64,000 nucleotides of DNA from Paramoeba atlantica (taxonomy: Eukaryota; Discosea). Location: positions 124,001-188,000 of the forward strand of contig CDRNVI010000002.1 in NCBI GenBank assembly GCA_977017575.1, given 5' to 3'. Of the stretch, positions 38,488-47,634 are shown piece by piece (within the stretch, counting starts at the first letter, position 1; the number at the start of each line of letters is the position of its first letter). The notes below the pieces were generated by a model. It searched no databases. It saw only the letters and a list, made by a program, of their open reading frames with translations, and had not been told where the DNA came from. The translations under genes were made by a program, and so were the position numbers.

Positions 38488-38763
38488 CTATATGATATCC
38501 TCAGTAATACCCTCTCTAGCATTCACCTTGCTCGACGATTCTTGCAGCTTCTGAACGTAATCATTGTATGCTGTTTTCGCCCTAAAATCGATTTCCAAGT
38601 TCGGCTGCCATTGTTGGGCCCTGTCGCTCAGTGTTGAATTAATCAGCAGTTCTTCATACGTGTCAATCGCTTGTACTAATTTATCAATTACGTGCATCTT
38701 ATCGGTCCCAGGTAAAGAGCTCGTGCTAACCCATCTAAAAATACTCTCATCAAGTGTTGTCAT
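38488..38763 (-). CDS. small helical protein of unknown function
   Basis: A 91-residue product, ATG at 38763. It is predicted to be helical (for example MHVIDKLVQAIDTYEELLIN and KTAYNDYVQKLQESSS) and acidic, with no membrane segment, signal peptide or known motif. Its position in the array, spacing to the neighbours and normal amino-acid make-up support a real gene. It could be a small subunit of a larger complex. Confidence 0.5.
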   Translation of the reverse strand: MTTLDESIFRWVSTSSLPGTDKMHVIDKLVQAIDTYEELLINSTLSDRAQQWQPNLEIDFRAKTAYNDYVQKLQESSSKVNAREGITEDII

Positions 38764-39034
38764 TTAGTGTACAAAGTAAATAAAAAAATGAAACCGACTT
38801 AGGAAGTAGAAAAAAGCTTTAACTGCAGGATAGCGTCAAAATCATAGGCTGAAAAATATTTACCTACCTCAAACTTTGGAATTGCATTGTATTTTATGAA
38901 TGTATTCAACAACAACTCCTTTTTCAAAATTCAGACAAGAAACATGACGATTTGTTTTCACATACTCTTCATCACTCAAAGTATTTCGATACCTTTTTCT
39001 TTCTTAGCTTCACACTCTTCCCTTTTCCTCGTAC

Positions 39035-39946
39035 TTACGCCACTTGGGCCATGCGATTCTTCAAGCTTTGGATCTTTTGACGCACCGTGTTCTTGCGATC
39101 CTTGAGCGTGCGCGGGCGCTTGCGGTAGGACTTGGGCTTGTAGTCCGGTGCCTTCGCCTTCGCCCCCTCCTTCTGCTTCTTCTTCATCGGGTCCGCACGA
39201 ATCTCGGCATGGGCCTCACGATACATCCCCTCCAGCTTATCCGCCGTGATCCCTTTCGCCACGTACCGACTAAAATGCGCCTGGTACCGCGCCGGGTCCT
39301 CCTGCTGCAACTTCTCCATGTACTTCGCCACATGGAGGCCAAAAATCCGCTCCCGGTGCACCTCCCCGTTCAACGTCTCACTCTCCTTGTCATACCCCGG
39401 GAACCGGGTCTCACTGTGCGGGACGTTCACCCCCCCATCCACCACCCCTTTCATTACGCCAAACACGCGGGCGCCGGTGGTGGTCCGGGTCAGCCCGGTG
39501 TCCAGGATCGCCTTAAACGGGCGCCGCTCCTCCGCGCGGGTCTCCTCCTCGGGGTTGTAATACCCCCCATCGGGGCCGGTCACCCCGAGGTAGTCCTTAT
39601 CGAGGCCGAAGTGCGCCAACGTGCGGCGGGCCAGCAGCAGCCCGGTGCAGTAGCACGCGGCGTAGTTCGTGAGCCCGAGCTCGACGCCGTAGGCCGGGAG
39701 CTCGTGGGCGTAGGCGGCCGCGACCACGCGGTCCCCGGTGAGCGTCGCGGCACAGATCTGCGCCACCACGTCGGTGTTGGTGATGCGGGCGACGAGACGG
39801 TACTTCGGGGTGTTGTACTTGGTGCGGTCCTGGAGGACGAGCTTGCGGCGGGCCTGGTAGTCGGTCTTGCCCTCGCGACGGCGGCGGTACTTGACCTGGT
39901 AGCGCTTGAAGTAGGTGGAGTTTTTGACGACTTTGACGAAGACCAT
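39035..39946 (-). CDS. RPL5: 60S ribosomal protein L5 (uL18)
   Basis: A 303-residue product, ATG at 39946, matching eukaryotic uL18 end to end. Seen: [93 protein letters not shown] (with one residue changed) and the basic C-terminal tail. It carries 5S rRNA into the large subunit. The 5' two-thirds of the gene are strongly GC-rich compared with the 3' end, and the leader directly upstream has no G on the coding strand for 140 bases. No intron. Confidence 0.97.
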   Translation of the reverse strand: MVFVKVVKNSTYFKRYQVKYRRRREGKTDYQARRKLVLQDRTKYNTPKYRLVARITNTDVVAQICAATLTGDRVVAAAYAHELPAYGVELGLTNYAACYCTGLLLARRTLAHFGLDKDYLGVTGPDGGYYNPEEETRAEERRPFKAILDTGLTRTTTGARVFGVMKGVVDGGVNVPHSETRFPGYDKESETLNGEVHRERIFGLHVAKYMEKLQQEDPARYQAHFSRYVAKGITADKLEGMYREAHAEIRADPMKKKQKEGAKAKAPDYKPKSYRKRPRTLKDRKNTVRQKIQSLKNRMAQVA

Positions 39947-40086
39947 GGGGAGGGAGGGAGGGAGGGGGTGGAGGTGAGAGAAAGAGAAGAGAAAAAAAGG
40001 GTGAAGAGGAGGGAGAAAAAAAGGTGAGGAAGGGATGGAGGGTGGGTAAGGGTGTAGGGGAAATGTTGTGTGGAGGGAAAGGAATA
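39947..40086 (-). promoter_or_regulatory. G-free pyrimidine-rich leader of the uL18 gene
   Basis: The plus strand has no C from 39947 to 40086, beginning at the base next to the start codon, so the coding strand has no G over 140 bases. No AG occurs on the coding strand until 40122-40123. The proximal part has CCCT repeats. The pattern matches the leader of the TPR gene, including A/T-rich sequence at its distal end. Confidence 0.6.
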
Positions 40087-40256
40087 CAAATACAGGGTTT
40101 TTGATTTGAAATGTTTTTTTTCTATTTTTGAAGAAAGGTACATATTAAGCTTGTATACAAAGGTTTTGAGTTCAAAAGCATACAAACGTTTTGTGGATGG
40201 CCACGTTAGCGTGTGCGTTGGTTGGCGGATCCATCTGACCCACAACATGAAAATCC

Positions 40257-41123
40257 TTAGGTTTGATTCTCATCCTGCTTGTGATCCTCCGTAGAATCGT
40301 GCGCGTGGACGGATTTTTTATCGTTTTCAAGTGGGTTGTCTTCCTCCTCATGTGACAACTCTACTGAAAAATAGGAGGACACAAAGTGAGTTAGGAAAAG
40401 AATTGCTCCACATCCTAAAATGCGTAGTTCATTTCCGCTGTATGGGGTTCGGCTGGTATTTGTTGTGGAGTAGGGTACGTAGTGAGCCTCTAACCTCCAT
40501 TCATGAGACTTAGAGAGCTGAGATTGTATCTGCGGAAACTCTTGGACAGTAAAATTGCGGTAGGATTCTGGAAGCATGGAAATAAACTCCAACACAGATG
40601 ATGTCGCACTTAGACACAATACTGATGATCCACAACGAAAAAGTGCATTGCTCCACGCACGAAACTCGCTTTTGAATTTCAAAAAGAGATATTCATCAGG
40701 CTCAATATCTGGAGGTGCCCTCCGAGTTTCCTGACTCCGTATCGGGTGTAGCCAGCGTTGCCACAATGTCAATTTGTCACGTCGTATGGTTTCTATTTCC
40801 TCGGGATGGTGGTATAAATAGATGCTCCAAAGGAGAGGACACAAAACGTTCTCGAGGTATGATAAATAAATAATGGCGATACCTGTTGCACCGAAGAGGC
40901 GTCGCGCAATTTCTTCGATGCCTACCAGCGATGCAGAACGAGATGCAATGGAGATAGAGGGATCGTTATGCGGAGAACAGTGAATCGTGTAACAAAGATT
41001 TTGTACAAGAGAGAACCAACTCGCAGCTATTGTTGCTTGCGGGGACAAATATCGTATGGTGCCGTATTTCGAAGAGCTATCTTTAACACTGACACGCGGT
41101 GGTAAATGTAAACCACAGTTCAT
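40257..41123 (-). CDS. multi-pass membrane protein of unknown function
   Basis: A 288-residue product from the ATG at 41123; the frame is open 11 codons further to a GTG. Hydrophobic segments lie at about residues 80-105 (TGIAIIYLSYLENVLCPLLW), 160-180 and 232-252 (LRILGCGAILFLTHFVSSYF). The C-terminal 35 residues are acidic and charged. The loop between the segments has Arg/Lys-rich and Trp-rich stretches. The arrangement recalls organelle (peroxisome or mitochondrion) membrane proteins, but I cannot name the family. Confidence 0.65.
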   Translation of the reverse strand: MNCGLHLPPRVSVKDSSSKYGTIRYLSPQATIAASWFSLVQNLCYTIHCSPHNDPSISIASRSASLVGIEEIARRLFGATGIAIIYLSYLENVLCPLLWSIYLYHHPEEIETIRRDKLTLWQRWLHPIRSQETRRAPPDIEPDEYLFLKFKSEFRAWSNALFRCGSSVLCLSATSSVLEFISMLPESYRNFTVQEFPQIQSQLSKSHEWRLEAHYVPYSTTNTSRTPYSGNELRILGCGAILFLTHFVSSYFSVELSHEEEDNPLENDKKSVHAHDSTEDHKQDENQT

Positions 41124-41668
41124 ATCGTATTGTAAGGATGATGAAAAAGCAGTCACTAAAGCCGTTAGGGATGAGTAATATACGTACTAGAGGAGACTAT
41201 AGTGCAAATACGTTAGTTGTCTCTAATTTCAAATATTGACCGTTACATGAGAATATTATTAGATTCGTGGTGAATTGCATTGCATGTGAATTTGGCTTGG
41301 TTTCAACGTGAACAGCTATGATTTAAAACTTAAAGGCAAACCTCGTTAAGATTCATATTTACGATACTTGTGAATGGTAAGAAAAGACGACAACCCACGA
41401 ATATTATTTTGCAAATGGGTAAACAACTTCTGCACATTATGCAAAGACTAAATCAGGTTAAATTCCGTCCTATAGTTTGAGATAAAAAACATAAGTACAT
41501 ACTACATATCTCGTTGCACCTTTGTCCTACATGAATGAAATCAAAATGACCATAGATTCTTGTTTGTATACCTTGACGTAGAAATATGATGAGAGCACAT
41601 AATTCCAGATAAATAATCAAACCCTAAAAAGATTTCGTGCTCCATTTTACCCCTTGTCATTTCCTGTC
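41124..41668. other. intergenic spacer
   Basis: AT-rich, about 545 bp. No RNA gene, ORF or repeat recognised. Confidence 0.45.
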
Positions 41669-42019
41669 TTACTGCTCCTCACGCGCGGCAAGACGTGCGG
41701 CGCGTTTCTCCTTGTCCACTTCGTAGAGCTCCTTAAACTCAGGGGTTTTCACAACCCACACCTGCAGACGGCCTACATCCCGGCGCGCATCCTCATCCTG
41801 CTCATCAACACGAGAGGTGCGAAGTTTGGTAACTTTGCAGTAGCCCGAGGTGCAGAGAATGTCAGCAACAGAGGCAACGCGATCGACACTGTAGCCAAGA
41901 CCGCTGATAACAATTTCCTTCTCGCCCTCGTCAAGGAGTCGCTTGATGACAGCCATGTAGGTAAACAGAGGGCGTCGGGAAGACACGTTGACCACGTTGT
42001 TCGGCTTGGTAGCAGACAT
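41669..42019 (-). CDS. Alba-domain nucleic-acid-binding protein
   Basis: A 116-residue product from the ATG at 42019. The frame continues upstream to 42118, but that part is Ser/Thr-rich leader-like and Alba proteins begin close to the domain. Residues 8-95 match Alba: NVVNVSSRRPLFTYMAVIKR, KEIVISGLGYSVDRVASVAD and the later strand GRLQVWVVKTPEF. In eukaryotes Alba proteins bind RNA and act in translation and mRNA stability, and several kinetoplastid Alba paralogs do so; others bind chromatin. A charged C-terminal helix ends the protein. The leader is G-free for 60 bases. Confidence 0.88.
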   Translation of the reverse strand: MSATKPNNVVNVSSRRPLFTYMAVIKRLLDEGEKEIVISGLGYSVDRVASVADILCTSGYCKVTKLRTSRVDEQDEDARRDVGRLQVWVVKTPEFKELYEVDKEKRAARLAAREEQ

Positions 42020-42079
42020 AGAATAAGAGTTAGGTGAAAGGTTGGTAGAGGTATAGAAGGGAGATTTAGTAAAAGAATT
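42020..42079 (-). promoter_or_regulatory. G-free leader of the Alba gene
   Basis: Sixty bases directly upstream of the Alba ATG with no G on the coding strand. The first coding-strand AG upstream is at 42080-42081, after a pyrimidine-rich stretch, so this one could be a normal 5' UTR behind a trans-splice acceptor. Confidence 0.4.
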
Positions 42080-42547
42080 CTGATCCAAAGTAAAGGCTAT
42101 GCTAACTGTGGAAAGCAAAAGGGGCTAAGAATAGTTCTTTCAGTCAAACTTAGAGGGTCAAAGTAGGTAGTATGAGCAAAAACCAAAAATAAGAGTATGC
42201 ACGGATAACAATGTACGTTAGAGTTTATCTTTTTCTAACCGTACTCTAAAATTGTTCATTTATGGAAACAAATGTGGTAGTAAACTAACGGCAATGGTGA
42301 ATTTTTTTTAAAGTCTTTTTTTTAAAACGCGGCATTGCCTCTATATTTTTACCCAGTAGACGAACCAAGTAGGTCCATTGGGGGGGTACATATATGGTAG
42401 GATATGGTATATACCTATGGTATTTATATATGGTGAAAATAAGGGTAAAAAGACAGATAAAACAGAAACAAAATTCTATGAGGCTCAAAAAGAGTAAAAC
42501 ACAGTTGTGAAAAACTAAAAATTATTGTGCAAGATCGATTTCATATT
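42080..42547. other. intergenic spacer with TATGG-type simple repeats
   Basis: AT-rich. At 42390-42440 a loose repeat of TATATGG/TATGGTAT occurs. No gene recognised. Confidence 0.4.
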
Positions 42548-45500
42548 TTATAACCCCAACAAAGTTGGCAGTGTTTTCCATCCTTCGGCAAGTGAATATC
42601 GGATACTTGTGCGTACATGTTCCGCCAACTTTTTATCTTTAGTATTAAGCCAAATTGAACACTCGTTCGTGATATATGAAACATTCTCATCAAATTCAGT
42701 AGAAAGCAAGAAATGGCGCCATAAATATCCGACCAACACGGAAACAACTTCATGAACTAATGCTGAAAATAGAACGTCGCATCGAAATCCGGACGGCTCT
42801 GATTTCATTTCTTGATTCGCAGAGCTACGTTTTTGTTCTATGCAGTCAAGCCGTGATTCAGAATCGTTCGTTTTCACAGGGTATACATTCCTTGTGTGAC
42901 ATTCCCGCAACCCACGCATGGAAAAACAACCTCCGGAAGGAAGATACAGAAATAAAGGTTCATCAGGATCAGAGTTGGTGTCTGTAGCACACGTAAGAGA
43001 TGGCCAGCAATACGGGTTAGTAGTGCTATTCCGCGAAAATGATGAAATAAGACTTTTTAACACAGCAGGCTTCAATTTTGAGAAGTAAAGTGCCAGAAGA
43101 GATCTTCGAAGCCAGATTTCAAAAGATTCATATTTTCTAACTTGTCCTGAGACATCCAAAGCAGAAAAAGTTTCAAACAAAATATCGAGTTCAACCCAAT
43201 TTCGTTCATCAGGGATCGAAACGTCACAGCGTTCGATACACGAATCCTTTCTACCGTAACTCACAGTACTCATTTTCTCAGGGGTGGGTGCAAACTCGAG
43301 TCCTTGAAGTAGACCTACATTTTGTGACATGAAGGGTACAAAATATATCGATTTCACGGAATTTTGGAAAGTACACTTACCCACCGGAATTATGGATGGA
43401 GAAATAGAGGTGCTAAAGCGGGTTGATGTCTGAGAATTACAAGCGTCATTGTATGCGACTAGAAGATTGGGAACTTCGAACAATTTACTTTTCTCCCCCA
43501 CCTGCTTCAGTCTTGGGCCGGGATATGCATCCCTTTTAGTCTCAGCGCTTGTACTCTGTAGAAAGTGACGACGTAGTACGGTATCGTAAAAACAAATAAG
43601 ATCAGCGCTCAAGGAACAGCCTTTTAGCGCACGCTGCAGAAGAACTCTCAGAAAACAGTTGGGTGTAGAAGTGCGCACTTGATGAGCTGATTCTTTAAAG
43701 CGTTCATCTGTGTGAGTGGTATCTTTTCTTCCGTGTCCTATTGTACCAGGTAAAGTAATATAAAAATCAGAAGAAATACATCTTCTCGCGTTGTCATCTC
43801 TAGAAAGATATCTCCCTATGTAACGCAATATTGCAGTAGCCAAGTCTAGTCCCTGATCACTCGCATTCCTAGTAGACATCATTCCTTCTCGTATAGTGCT
43901 CTTGACAGGACACGTCATTCGCCGACCACCAGCTGCGTTTTGAGGCACCGAAAGAGGAGAAAACTCTTTAATGGAATTAGTAGAAAGATCAATCATGTCC
44001 AAAATATCACACGGCATACAAAGTAGAACTACGCATCCCGTAGCCGCCGAAAAAGTAGAACGAAGACATGATTTTTGAGAATAATCTGAAGTTTTTCGAG
44101 CAACATCCCTCTCAACTCCTTCCAGTTCACTGGAACGCATTGACACATTCGAATTAGTTGGTGCACAAGTGGAATTGCACGGATAAATCTCTGGAAGAAA
44201 ATCAAGAAGTTTTTCGTAGGCACTGTTCGAAAAACAGCTACGGACGAGGTCTTTACTCGTGTCGTACGGCTCATATACAATAATGAATCGCATCGCTCTG
44301 GAATTACACGTAATCTGTTGAAATATATTTAAAAGATAATCAGAAAAACCCTTGCGCTCGTAGACAAGAAAGCGATCATTCTTATTATTGGACTCCCGAG
44401 TGAAAGGACAATCGCTTAGTTTGATATTTTGAGACCGGTTGCTGCGGGCACAGCGAAAATTCGCAAAGTTCGATGGTTCGCCGATAAGATTTTTAGAAAG
44501 TGCGCATCCTGGACGACAGAGAAGTACTTCATACTGCTCCATCCTTTCCGTCGAACCTGCGCCGTCAAACTTCTTGGCAGCGTAGAGATGAAGAGATCTC
44601 TCATTCCACCTTGAAGATGTGAATGAATCAAGTCCCAAAGCAACTTTGAAAAAGGGAATGGCTACGTGATTGAAAAACTCGGTAGACCAAATTCCTCCCG
44701 AGCAGAGAGTAAGCTGAAGCACTGCAGAATATTTGCAGAACGAAGTAAGATTTCGGTGTTGAATCGGCAGCGATGCCGGGAGCCGAGAACTAGGCTGATT
44801 AGTCTGCAAAGCCTCCACACGCAAGGTAGGGTTACCCCTCGCGCGGTATTCGCCACCCGAAAAGATCTTTGAAACAAAGTCGAGATCAAATAAGAGTGCA
44901 GAAGGCGATATTTCTTTTGCCTTTCTTAACTTCCTTTCCATCCTTGACAAGAATTCACAATCGTCCTTGCTTTTTTTCTTCGAACGTTCAAACGCTTTTT
45001 TCAATATTTTCGTAGTCATAGTTTCTATGTCACATTCTCCTGAAGGGGCACAGCTTTGGCTTTTATGCAATCGATATGCTAATACGCAATCCATACGCGA
45101 GGAGAGAACACGAAGTTGATGAGAAGCATGAGCGAAATGAATTTGTGCGTAAACCATTTTCTTCAACTGCTCAAGATGACGAACCAATGCGTCTGAAATA
45201 CATTCTTTGGCAGTCGAATACGTTTCGCCAGTAGAAAGTTCATGCCCCCCTAAGACATATGAGGCGAAATTCACGTCCCAGACCCTACCTCCATGCAGGA
45301 AAAAATAATCTAGTCTAAGTGGGGTCCAAAGAAAATGCAATAAACTACGTAGGTTCGTGCCTGCTATAACCGTGCATGGTGTCAACAGAGATTGTAACTG
45401 TTCACTATCCTTCGATGCAATCGCAATTTCGCTAATCTTAATTTGCAAAACAGTGTTCTCATTACTCAGAACGACCAGCGTAAACTCAGGATTAATTTTC

Positions 45501-47251
45501 TGCTTCCCTTCCTTGTCCGTGCAATCATGCTTCTTTTGTAGATATACAACTAGTAAGTTACTATAGGCGAGCAATTCCTTGTCTTGCAGTCTGCCTCGAT
45601 CAGACTGCATCCAACTCAAGCGAATGTATTCCATAAATGCAGAAGCATATTGATCTCGATACGGTCGAAGCTTTCGTGTGGATGGAAACATGGAACTGGA
45701 ACGCAAAAGCTTACGGGGATTCCCCATGGCTTTCGTAAGTTCCTTTTCCGGAACTTCCGAACACTGTTCAGAAATCGTTTCTTGATTTGCTAGCGTTTCC
45801 TCCAATGCAGGCTCTGAATAAACAGCTGCAGCGGCTTGCCTTTGAACGCATTCATATTGGGCATGTAGAATACGGTTGGGCGATACAGCGCAAGACAATT
45901 TTTTCCACACGATCTGAGCGTGCATAAGGGGATTGGGATCCAATTGAGCTTTCCGGGCCCTCTTCCCAGGCAAGACATTAGCACAATCGGTTGTGATTAC
46001 ATTGTTTGTGCTTGACACACCTTCAAAATCGCATTGCTTAGTGTGCTTCAAGGGTTCGGCCTTCGCCTCTTCTACATTTCTTTGATGTTCAAGTTTAGCA
46101 TCAGATGAACACAAAGAGAATTTCATCCCTGTAGATGGTGACCACTGCCGATGTTTGTGTCCCGCTTTTAGATACTGTGAGGCAGCCAGAAAGCGCTCTA
46201 CTGGAAGTACATGTAACACTCGAAAGATTGTGTGTTCGTTCAACTTCTGCACGATGCCGCCAATTTCCCGTACGTCAACGTCTTCGCAAAAGATGGGCAA
46301 TTTTAAAGGATGAAACTTAGACTTCTCGTCCTCTTTTGTAATAAAACCTCCACAATCTGCGGAATCATGTTTCGTATCATTTTGGGGGAACGCGCCTTCA
46401 GCTGTATCCACTGCCGCAATTGGAATCAAGACTATATTACACGGCACTGTATATTTAAGGCGCAAACATTCGTAGACTTGTGCAACGGCACCGCTGAAAT
46501 TCGATTTCTTTTCTACTATATCGGCCTTTTGTGGAGAGGAGCCGTGAACTAGAGTGCCTTCAGTACTGCCTTCTGACAAGCGGCGGTACCGGAATAGACA
46601 TACGTGTAGTGGCCACCAAATATGACTGTAAAATTCTCGATCAGTGAATTTCAAAGCGCGTACTAAGCGGGCAATTATTTCAGCTTTTTCGCGTGCTGTG
46701 GTGTCCAGGATAAAGTCCTGAGAAAAGTTCGATTTTTGCAACGGTTGTTTTTCTTGTTGTGCACTTGATGGAATGTTATTGCAGTTGACTGTTTCGGTCG
46801 AGTTTTCTGCACTACTTTCTCCTATATTGTAACCGATACCCGGGGTTGGTTCGACTATTTGATCTTTCAAATTCTCCAGCGGACGATTGCCCTCCATGAT
46901 TTCCACCAGAAGTTTCACTTTGCTTGGTAGTTCAGACTTTTGCTGTACCATTGTGAAAATATCTACTAGAAATGGTGTTTCGAGAAGAGAAGCTGCCGTA
47001 ATAACTGGACTCCAAATTTTATACGGCAATATCATGGCTGTTGCACCTCTCGCATTCATTGCTTGACGATGTATCCATTGTTGAACAGCACAAACTGTAA
47101 GCTTCTGAGAAACATTAAAAACAAAGCTTTCTTGAGATCTAACGTGGTGTACAGCCATTTCACTCGGGTTTTTGCCATTCCACCCCAAAGTAAATATCGT
47201 TGCCGTGGGTAGCATTCCTACTCGGAACCTCTGCTTTTGCCCTCCGAACAT
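42548..47251 (-). CDS. very large protein of unknown function
   Basis: A 1567-residue product from the ATG at 47251 (the frame opens 13 codons upstream at a TTG; a second ATG lies at 47215). This is the longest gene in the window and free of stops for 4.7 kb. I see no transmembrane segment, no kinase, helicase or WD motif. Mixed alpha/beta sequence alternates with charged, probably disordered stretches (for example residues 150-185 and 370-470). Hydrophobic strands such as RFIIVYEPYD and GCVVLLCMPCDILDM suggest a folded domain at about residues 1000-1180. It may be a fast-evolving subunit of a nuclear complex; that is speculation. Confidence 0.75.
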   Translation of the reverse strand: MFGGQKQRFRVGMLPTATIFTLGWNGKNPSEMAVHHVRSQESFVFNVSQKLTVCAVQQWIHRQAMNARGATAMILPYKIWSPVITAASLLETPFLVDIFTMVQQKSELPSKVKLLVEIMEGNRPLENLKDQIVEPTPGIGYNIGESSAENSTETVNCNNIPSSAQQEKQPLQKSNFSQDFILDTTAREKAEIIARLVRALKFTDREFYSHIWWPLHVCLFRYRRLSEGSTEGTLVHGSSPQKADIVEKKSNFSGAVAQVYECLRLKYTVPCNIVLIPIAAVDTAEGAFPQNDTKHDSADCGGFITKEDEKSKFHPLKLPIFCEDVDVREIGGIVQKLNEHTIFRVLHVLPVERFLAASQYLKAGHKHRQWSPSTGMKFSLCSSDAKLEHQRNVEEAKAEPLKHTKQCDFEGVSSTNNVITTDCANVLPGKRARKAQLDPNPLMHAQIVWKKLSCAVSPNRILHAQYECVQRQAAAAVYSEPALEETLANQETISEQCSEVPEKELTKAMGNPRKLLRSSSMFPSTRKLRPYRDQYASAFMEYIRLSWMQSDRGRLQDKELLAYSNLLVVYLQKKHDCTDKEGKQKINPEFTLVVLSNENTVLQIKISEIAIASKDSEQLQSLLTPCTVIAGTNLRSLLHFLWTPLRLDYFFLHGGRVWDVNFASYVLGGHELSTGETYSTAKECISDALVRHLEQLKKMVYAQIHFAHASHQLRVLSSRMDCVLAYRLHKSQSCAPSGECDIETMTTKILKKAFERSKKKSKDDCEFLSRMERKLRKAKEISPSALLFDLDFVSKIFSGGEYRARGNPTLRVEALQTNQPSSRLPASLPIQHRNLTSFCKYSAVLQLTLCSGGIWSTEFFNHVAIPFFKVALGLDSFTSSRWNERSLHLYAAKKFDGAGSTERMEQYEVLLCRPGCALSKNLIGEPSNFANFRCARSNRSQNIKLSDCPFTRESNNKNDRFLVYERKGFSDYLLNIFQQITCNSRAMRFIIVYEPYDTSKDLVRSCFSNSAYEKLLDFLPEIYPCNSTCAPTNSNVSMRSSELEGVERDVARKTSDYSQKSCLRSTFSAATGCVVLLCMPCDILDMIDLSTNSIKEFSPLSVPQNAAGGRRMTCPVKSTIREGMMSTRNASDQGLDLATAILRYIGRYLSRDDNARRCISSDFYITLPGTIGHGRKDTTHTDERFKESAHQVRTSTPNCFLRVLLQRALKGCSLSADLICFYDTVLRRHFLQSTSAETKRDAYPGPRLKQVGEKSKLFEVPNLLVAYNDACNSQTSTRFSTSISPSIIPVGKCTFQNSVKSIYFVPFMSQNVGLLQGLEFAPTPEKMSTVSYGRKDSCIERCDVSIPDERNWVELDILFETFSALDVSGQVRKYESFEIWLRRSLLALYFSKLKPAVLKSLISSFSRNSTTNPYCWPSLTCATDTNSDPDEPLFLYLPSGGCFSMRGLRECHTRNVYPVKTNDSESRLDCIEQKRSSANQEMKSEPSGFRCDVLFSALVHEVVSVLVGYLWRHFLLSTEFDENVSYITNECSIWLNTKDKKLAEHVRTSIRYSLAEGWKTLPTLLGL

Positions 47252-47634
47252 ACGTGTATGAACTTCCGATAGAAAACCGTAGGAAGGCAAAAGGCACTTG
47301 TTGTATCGAATTTTTACCTCTTATGTGAAAGATTTAAGCATAATTATTGCAATTCTTCTTATTATCTTCTTCTTCTTATCTGACAGTCATAAATATACAA
47401 ACACGCATAAAGATTCCTTTACAAGCCTTGTCGAAATGAGTTTTGCAAGTGAGATTTCATTGATGTTCGAATACATGATATGTACTGATGACGCCCCTCT
47501 AACACTGTCAAAATATTCAAAAGTAAAATGCATCAAGGGAGTAAAGTATTCTCAGATACTTAGAAGAGCATGTGGCTAAACACCACGAAGGCATAAAACA
47601 CAATGCATATCACAGAGTATGATTGCCCGAAATT
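47252..47634. other. intergenic spacer
   Basis: AT-rich spacer. A short plus-strand frame here starts with no homology and is not supported. Confidence 0.4.

Noticed and set aside
39044-40027. 327-codon plus-strand frame opposite uL18
   Set aside because: Shadow of a highly GC-rich ribosomal protein gene; Val/Leu/Arg-rich translation without any family.
47298-47579. Plus-strand 93-codon frame between the 1567-residue gene and Vms1
   Set aside because: Begins with a non-ATG codon or a hydrophobic AT-driven string; no family and against the array direction.
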